Shown: positions 56,710 to 64,000 of the stretch, piece after piece
Layout of the letters: each line of letters opens with the position of its first letter
Numbering within the stretch: the stretch's first letter is position 1
Assembly: GCA_033026295.1 (NCBI GenBank)
Contig: CM065182.1
Coordinates: forward strand, 3,038,001-3,102,000
Direction of reading: 5' to 3'
Length of the DNA stretch: 64,000 nt
Origin: Channa striata
Lineage: Eukaryota > Chordata > Actinopteri > Anabantiformes > Channidae
The notes under the pieces: generated by a model
What the model was told of the DNA's origin: nothing
Seen by the model: only the letters and a program-made list of their open reading frames with translations
Database searches by the model: none
Translations under genes and position numbers: made by a program

Positions 56710-59700
56710 CTACAACACTTTGTACCGGCCTTTGCTCGTCGGCTGGTAGGAATTTTGCTGCGGGGGAAAAAAAAAGAAAAACATTGTTAATCAGCAACAT
56801 ATTTTATTCATGTTACTCTCAAATATTTTATGCTCCTATTTAGCCTGATAACGCAAAAGCAAGTCCTGGTTATTGACGTGAGCACGCGGAAGGTACTCAC
56901 TAATCTGATGAGCTCCTCCTTAATCAAGCGCGTGATCTCCGTTTTGGCTTTCTGCACAGCCAGTTCATTAGCACCTGGAAGACAAACAACATTAATATGT
57001 GGTAAACGCAGATTTATCACACAAAAAATAAACAGGGAACTTCCAGATGGACTTCCACTTCGACATTTCTTGACTCATACTTTCGATAGCCAGGTAAATC
57101 TTCCGTTCTCCTTCCTTGGGCTCTTTGCCCGGGGGGAAGTACGTCCCTCTGATGGTGATGGCGGCTTCAGAGTATTCACCAATCCTCTGCAGAGCCTCCT
57201 TAGACGTCACCTTCCATCTGGCCGTCTGCAGGAATACCCAATATAGAGGTTGTTCTCTTCATTTGAATTCCAGTTACAGTCAACAGTTTTGATTTAAAGC
57301 AGAATGTTTGTTTATGACAAATGAGTCTATGTTTTAATCCCATGTTGTGCATTAACAGACAAACGTCACGTCTACCATTATTCACTCAGTGAGACGTTGG
57401 GGAGCGTAAAGAGTGTCGGTCAGTTGAGTTCATCATCATATCACTTTTAGAAGTGGAGAACTCACCTCCCTTGCTCCATCAAGTATAGCACAAAAATGAT
57501 TTTCCCACAGTGGCCCTCAACACGTTGATTTTAATCACTGTGAACTAAACGCTGAGCTGGGAATTTTAAACTCGCGCTACACTGTTCATCCTTCATTATG
57601 TGCTCCTGTGCGAGCTGCAGTTATAGTAACAAAACCGGCACAAGAAAAAAACCCACAATGAGATTAACACCTTATTCTGCTGCATGTGTATGTTCAGCTG
57701 ACCTGAGGGAAGTCGTTGATCTCCAGCTCCTCTTCGTATCTCTTGACGGTCTCGGCCTGTTCGGCCGCCTGCCGCTCTTCCTCTAGCTTCTCCACTGGGG
57801 TGTAGTTGAGCTTGGCGTTGATTTTCTCTGCCAGCTGCTCCGCTATGGTCTTCGCTGACACCGAGGGCGTCATGATGGTGCCACCCCGCAGGATGGCGTT
57901 GGTGGCCTGCTGCATCACATCCTGGACGTGGAGAAAAACAAAAGAGAAATAAAAAAAGAAGCTAGACTTTCTGCGTTTGGCAGTTTTGACCCAGCGACTG
58001 AGCTACAACCCCAGTTACTGAGGTCTGGGAATTTTTAATCACAATAACGGTCATTTTTGTTGCCCAGCCCTGTACCTGAGCCTCAGCGCCCAGGTTCTTC
58101 TGAGCATTGATTTTGAGTGCCAGCCTCTTGGCCATTTCCAGTTTCTGGATGTTTCCAGCAGACGTGGGTCCGAGGCCTGGCAGTCCTCCGGGGGCAGCTG
58201 CTGTGGTGGCAACTGTTCCAGCAGGACCGGCGGCCGCTCCGGGAGCAGACAGGTCCTTCACCCTCTTCTTGGAGTTGAACATGCTCTCAATCTGCTCCTC
58301 AATCTGACAGGGGTCAGTAAAGTAGAGAAGACCACAATTTGCAACGGTGTATTTGTGACTAGAATATACAGAGCGCAAGATTTTTCCCCTTTAACCCGGT
58401 AACTGAATGTTGATCTGTCCAGCTTTTAAGTGAACAGGGAAATTTAAAGGCTGCTTACATCCAGAGCTCCATCCTCATCATCCGAGTCCTGCAGTCCAAG
58501 AGCAGCTTTCTGCAACTTCTTTCTTTCATTGGCCAAGGCGTGTTCCGTCTCATCAAACTTGAAGCCTTTTCCTGAGAAACCACTGCTGCTCTTGATGGTC
58601 TTACCCTCCTGCATGGAGGAAGGAATTTGAGATAACATTTTTATTAAATGTGATGCTTTTCCTTCAATACTAAATAAATAAAGAGATGAATTAATGAAGA
58701 GGAAAATATTAAACATTGGCATACTCTGTAAAAGTAAAGAAAGTTCCTGAAATACAACAACTAGCAAGCTGACGTTTAGGGCTAAAGACAGTTTTAGTTT
58801 TACAGCGTTCCAATATATAAATTCAGGGTAATGTCATCCATTGACAGGTTTGAAATTCAAAGAATTATCTCTAGTTTAATGCACACACTCCTCCTTTCAC
58901 TTACCGCTTTCTGTTGGTCTTTAAAAGAGGCCCAAAGCTGCTCCAGTTCGGGTGGGACAGGAGAGCCTGACAACTCCAAGGCTTTAATGATATCGCCAGC
59001 ATAGCGAACCTGATCTTCTGTGATGAAGGTGTAGGCGTAGCCCTAGGGGAAAAAAAGAAGATATTTAAACGTCTTGAATCCAACAGAATCAACACTATAT
59101 TATTCCACACAATAAACAAAACCTGGTCCAACATCCCCCATAATGACCCCCCACCACAATTCAGTAGTGGTATGCTAAGAACGCTTAATGTAGTCGGTTG
59201 CGTTAAATACCTTGTTGCCTGCTCGGCCTGTGCGTCCAGCTCTGTGCACGTAGTCCTCGTAGTGGTTGGGACAGCTGTAGTTAACCACCAGGATCAGCTG
59301 CTTGACGTCCAGGCCTCTGGCTGCCACTGAGGTGGCCACCATCAGACGACAAGCCCCGTTCTTAAAGTCGTTGATGATGCTGTCTCTGTCGTACTGGTCA
59401 ATTCCTAAGGAGAACCAGGAAAAAAACATATAAAAACCAAAACGTGTAGGACATATTCACAGAAGAAAGTGTCAGGAGATGCTCTTAAAGATTCATCATG
59501 GCGTCCATCTGCGGGAGTATAATGCTATAGGAATCAGAGCCTGCGATAGTGAATATGTTTATTACTCATGTAACAGCAGAATCATTCAACTCCCACTATC
59601 TGATTGTGCTTTGTGACCCATCGTGCTTTTATATTCCTTGAAAAACAAGGAGGAATGGTGCCACAGATGAACAAACTAACCCAGGCTGCTGGCTGACAAC

Positions 59701-61905
59701 TAACCAAATTTGAGTTGAGAAGACTCCGTGTTAATCTCATGTGTATGGTGATTTACGACAATGGATTTAACATTAATTTAGTAAATGACAAAAGTTATCA
59801 TTTAATGCATTACATACACCACATAGGTACATAGTAAATAAACATGGAATTCTGCTTTATCAATTAGTAAAAGTGCACAAGGATCAAAAAGCTCCCCTAC
59901 TTTAACAACGTACCTCCGTGTAGAGACATGCAAGGGTAAGAGGCTTTCATCAGGTCTTTTAGGAGGCCGTCTGCATGCTCCTGTTTGTCCACAAAGATGA
60001 TGACCGAGCCCTTCTCCTGGTAGTGACCCAGAATCTCCAGCAACTTCAGGAACTTCTTGTCTTCTTCAATCACCAGCTACAGAAATAAATCAAACACAAA
60101 AAGAAGGATAAAAGAAAGAAAGAAAAATAAAATAATTTAACAAAAACTAAGCTAAACAAGCATTTAAATTAAATTTTTTATAATCGGAGGAGTGTTGAAG
60201 CGTAGATGATTTACCACGTGCTGTTCCACATCGGAGCAGACGACACTGCGGCCTCCCACCTGAACCTCGATGGGCTTAGACAGGATCCGACGAGCCAGCG
60301 CCTCCATGGCTCTGGGGAAGGTGGCTGAAAACATGACGGTCTGACGGTCTGGGCGCACGTTGTCCACAATACGCATCACCTGGAATCACATAGTGGGTCA
60401 GTGAATTTTGTCCAGTTATGTTCTCTTACTGCTTTTTATTTTCAGGGAAGCCTGTTATTGCTGCTGCACAGCTGTTATTTACAGCAAGAAATTGTTGCTG
60501 ATTGCGAAAAACATGCAAAGCTGAGTATTTCAGCTGTGTAAATGTTCACCTGCGGCTCAAAGCCCATGTCGAACATCCTGTCTGCTTCATCCAGCACCAC
60601 ATACGTAACTCTCCGCAGGTTGGTAACTCGGCCTACACAGTGAGGGAGAAGAGCGCGAGGAAAACCGTTAACTGCCAGAAAGGTCAGTCTTAGTAAGAAT
60701 CCTGCCTCAGCCATGAAACATTCAACTAATCTACCAAACACAAAAAGCCTTTTTCAGGTAAGATTACTGACAACAAAGCATCCTAAGTTCAGCATATTCT
60801 TTACTGGTCTAATTTCGAGAGGCCAGAGTTATATTTTATTTTAGTTTTTTTTTTTTTTTAAAAGTATATATATATAGTTTTATAAATAACTCCTTGGCTC
60901 TGGTCTTGCGTACCATCTCAGGGGCATGAGGGACCTGTAAAAGTCAGAAAACAGCCTCAAGATACAATACAAGAGATGGAGCCCCATCAAGCATTATCTG
61001 ACCAAGCGCCTTTTCACCTACAAGGGAAACATATTACAGATTACCTCGCATGTGTGGAAACAACAAAATCCCCCTTCTATCATAAGAACGTACAATTCAA
61101 ATGTCAGATATAAACTAGTAGTTTCTCAAAACGTATTTAAAAGCTTAGCGCTGTGCAGGGCTCTACAGATGTTGTCAGCCAGATGTTCTCAAATCAAAGT
61201 GAGAGGCAAGAGGTGTGATCTGGGAAACATGGTCTGTGCTTTGAATATCATGGTCTACAAGTGCGAGTTTATTTATGGGAGGGTATTTAATTTGACAACA
61301 CCACCGTAGAACCCTGGTTGAGCATACTGAGCAAATATAAAGTACAGGTCCTGACCAACCTACATTCATGTTACGACACACTTATCAGTCTTTTCTCGAA
61401 GATTGAGGAACCGTGGAGGCAGCACCAGGTCCACCTACCTGTACTGGCCCTGATCTTCAGGAAACACATCAGTGTCTTGTGGATATGACTGATCCCAAAG
61501 GTGGTCAAATAATGTCAACAGTTTAGTAAAGGGTACTGACTTGATTCATTATGTACTTCAGCATTTTGTGACATTTATTCCATGCAAGGCAAATTAGTGA
61601 AAGGCTCAAAGGTGCTTACTAGCATTTTAAGAAACGCAATAAAGAAGAGAGCAGATTAAGATTCATCGACTCACCACTGTTGGCCCCCAACATGTCAATC
61701 ATACGTCCGGGTGTGCACACGATGATCTCTGCTCCTCTCTTCAGCTCAGCAATCTGCAAAACGGCAGCAACTGGCTCAACTCAGAGACTCACAACTCTCA
61801 AAAAAAAGCAATAACCAGAACTGAGAAGCTAGTGTGTCTCTCCTGTGAAGAGAGAGCCTGTTAAGGCTTTAACAGCAACAGTTGAAGAGAACGTGTTGCT
61901 GCCAT

Positions 61906-61943
<38 letters not shown>

Positions 61944-64000
61944 TGTTTTAAAAAAACTAAACAGTAACATTTGTTCTACGTGGTTATAGCTGTTTGAAAA
62001 TAGCATAACGGGCGTCAAATAATGTGTGTGCCATTACCTGTTCGCTGATACCCGTGCCCCCGTAAACACACACCACCCTGAGCCCAGTGGCTTGGAGAAC
62101 TTCTTACACTCCTTGGTGATTTGCAGAGCCAGCTCTCTGGTCGGAGTCATGATTACAGCTGTGGAGGAGAGAGGACAATCCAATACAAAATGCCTTTAAT
62201 CACACCTATAAGATAGACCTTACACTCGAGGGCTCGAAGCATGAAGTCTGGATAATATTGGCAGCATTTCACTCAGACATTTGCATTCACACATACTGTA
62301 CAACCCCCCCTTTAAAAGTCAGAATAATGCAGTGGAAGCTTAACACAAAACAAATCTTTGCCCTAATCTCCTGCAGTTGATTTTTTAATCCACAATTAAC
62401 ATACATAACCTTTCTTTAAATGCTAGAGCCTTAAAAACGTATAAAGTGACGTGTTCCTTACAGATGGGTCCCTCGGACTCCTCCAGTGGCCGCTGATCCA
62501 TAATGTGTCGGAACATGGGCAACAGGAAGGCTATGGTTTTCCCACTGCCGGTCTTGGCGATGCCAATGAGGTCCCGACCTGACATGATGGCGGGGATGGC
62601 CTGGGCCTGGATGGGGGTGGGCTTTTCGTATCCATGCCTGGGTACATTTGGAAGAAAGGCATCAAAACAAATGTGACGCTTTGTTTCCCGTCTCATTAAA
62701 CAAATCTCGGGGTGGCGCACTCACTTCTTAAGAGCGTTGAGGATCTTCATAGACACCCCACACTGCACCCAGGTCCTGATGGGCTTGGGGCAGCCCTTTC
62801 CCTTGACAGTGATTCCTTCAAGTTCCAGCCTGCATGCGTTCACTTCTGTACAGGCAACACGACAGCCATGTTCGAGGTTAACAACAGAAAGATATGCAAG
62901 CTCAGAAATGCAGATACAAACATTGGTTCACTCAAATGTTGAGTCTCATTTGAACACATCGCATCAACTCTAATTCAGACTACACTTTGCTTTAAACATC
63001 TTCTGAACTGGTCTGCAATTATTCCTTCCACTACTTTATGCAGACATTTGCTTGCCGCACGTACATGGATAAATTATGAACAAATAAATCAACTTAGTCT
63101 GATAAGAACACATAATCTTCATACAAAACCCATCCAGATCTGTGCAGAAAACACCGGACTACGGAGACTTTGTCTGGTCCTTTTGTTTGTTTTGGATTTT
63201 TATGTAGCTCTCAGTTTAAAATTAATTAAAATTATGATTGTGAAGTGGTAAATAACACATCCTGCTGTGATGTTTTTGTGTTCAAAAACCTCTCTGTGCT
63301 GCTCACTGACCTTCTTGAGTCATCTTGGCCAGCTCAGGCACCTCCACATAGAAGTTTTTGCGGTAACTCTCGTACTGGATCTTCCCATGATCCACAGGCT
63401 CCAGGATCTTCCTCTGTTTGGTCTGGAAGCCGGTCAGAGCTGTTTGCAGATCCACCTCCTCCTCTTCTGAAGAATACTGTCAAACACGGCAGCTACATTT
63501 AAGCAGATGACTTGAAGAGAACACGACTGACTAAATTTGAATGACTAGTCTTGATTAGGATCTGTGTTTCAATCCCTAAACATAAGTGGTGCAATTCAGT
63601 AATTTAGAAAACTAAGATCACCTTTCTAAAAGAGTTAAAGCCTGTATCATAAAAAAAAGATGCAGGTTTAATCTGCAGAACATGTGATGCTCTTCATAAA
63701 CAAAGCAATCAAACAAAAAACTCACCTCCATCGCATCCTGGTCGTTCTCCATCAGCTCGCCCTTTTTCTTGTGAGTGTGAGGTCCTTTCTTTGTTTTAAC
63801 AACTGTGACCACTTTGGTTACTGTCATTGCTCCTTTCTGTAGATAACAGAAAAAACACCAACACATTAGGTGTGGCCGATTACACGTGACGCTGGGATAA
63901 TTTGTTTCCCCACCGACTCGTCCCGAGTCTTAAGTAAATCCTTATTTCCCCCCTCGTACTCACCTTATCGTTTCCTTTCATGGCTCCAATGTTGAACTTC
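56710..64000 (-). CDS. ddx46: DEAD-box RNA helicase DDX46 (PRP5 homologue), C-terminal 805 residues
   Basis: ATP-dependent helicase of U2 snRNP that acts in prespliceosome assembly. Minus-strand exons: 64000-63964 (cut by the edge), 63836-63726, 63476-63311, 62845-62725, 62637-62462, 62158-62038, 61753-61675, 60632-60550, 60379-60215, 60076-59914, 59404-59211, 59042-58905, 58608-58459, 58303-58076, 57921-57703, 57225-57081, 56974-56901, 56757-56710 (stop TAG). Motifs in order: Q motif YEKPTPIQ, Walker A AKTGSGKT, PTREL, TPGR, DEAD, SAT, ARGLD, HRAGRTGRAG, and the ending GRYKVL as in human. An Ala/Gly/Pro-rich insert lies in exon 58303-58076. The Arg/Ser-rich N-terminus is outside the window. 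Exon 62158-62038 lacks one base near 62081-62085 (after KKFSKPLG), which breaks the frame as given. Confidence 0.97.
61912..61940. repeat. Poly(A) tract in ddx46 intron
   Basis: About 29 A residues on the + strand (poly(T) in the sense of ddx46). No SINE or LINE body was recognised next to it. Confidence 0.9.

Overview
This window is vertebrate nuclear DNA, almost certainly from a teleost and probably a percomorph. The evidence is split genes with GT-AG introns, an AT-rich background with CpG-rich promoters, Tc1-type and other fish-type repeats, and a pair of fish-style RING/B-box/PRY-SPRY TRIM genes. The species cannot be named from the sequence alone.

Layout: pitx1 (+, 3' coding exons, 265-3685); a gene-poor interval of about 13 kb; pcbd2 (-, 4 coding exons, 17794-30194) with a 9.6 kb second intron; txndc15 (-, 6 coding exons, 31207-35428); an hpgd-type 15-hydroxyprostaglandin dehydrogenase gene (+, 7 exons, 36167-40981); two tandem intronless TRIM genes (+), the first frame-broken (41868-43564) and the second open (46689-48269); the C5orf24 homologue (-, one coding exon, 53143-53766); and ddx46 (-, last 18 coding exons, 56710 to beyond the right edge). 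Exon junctions were placed by hand from splice sites, reading phase and remembered family sequences.

The order pitx1 - pcbd2 - txndc15 - C5orf24 - ddx46, with pitx1 opposed to the rest, matches the human 5q31 block. Two departures are visible: no catsper3 was recognised between pcbd2 and pitx1, and an hpgd + TRIM + TRIM cassette sits between txndc15 and C5orf24. The genes do not form one pathway. They are a developmental transcription factor, a mitochondrial-type pterin dehydratase, a thioredoxin-like membrane protein tied to cilia, a prostaglandin-inactivating enzyme, putative interferon-responsive ubiquitin ligases, a GRP-repeat protein and a spliceosomal helicase. The non-coding DNA around pitx1 and inside pcbd2 intron 2 holds several complex blocks that could be regulatory elements of pitx1.

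The points most worth a second look are: the TRIM pair (shared ISRE-like element, loss of B-box2 in one copy, frameshift in the other, mosaic divergence); a TATA box inside the pitx1 homeodomain intron; an orphan GC-rich/G-quadruplex block at 7 kb; a LINE fragment with intact 16-bp target-site duplications in txndc15; splice sites built into TG repeats; and a one-base deletion in the helicase core of ddx46, which suggests residual indel errors in this assembly.
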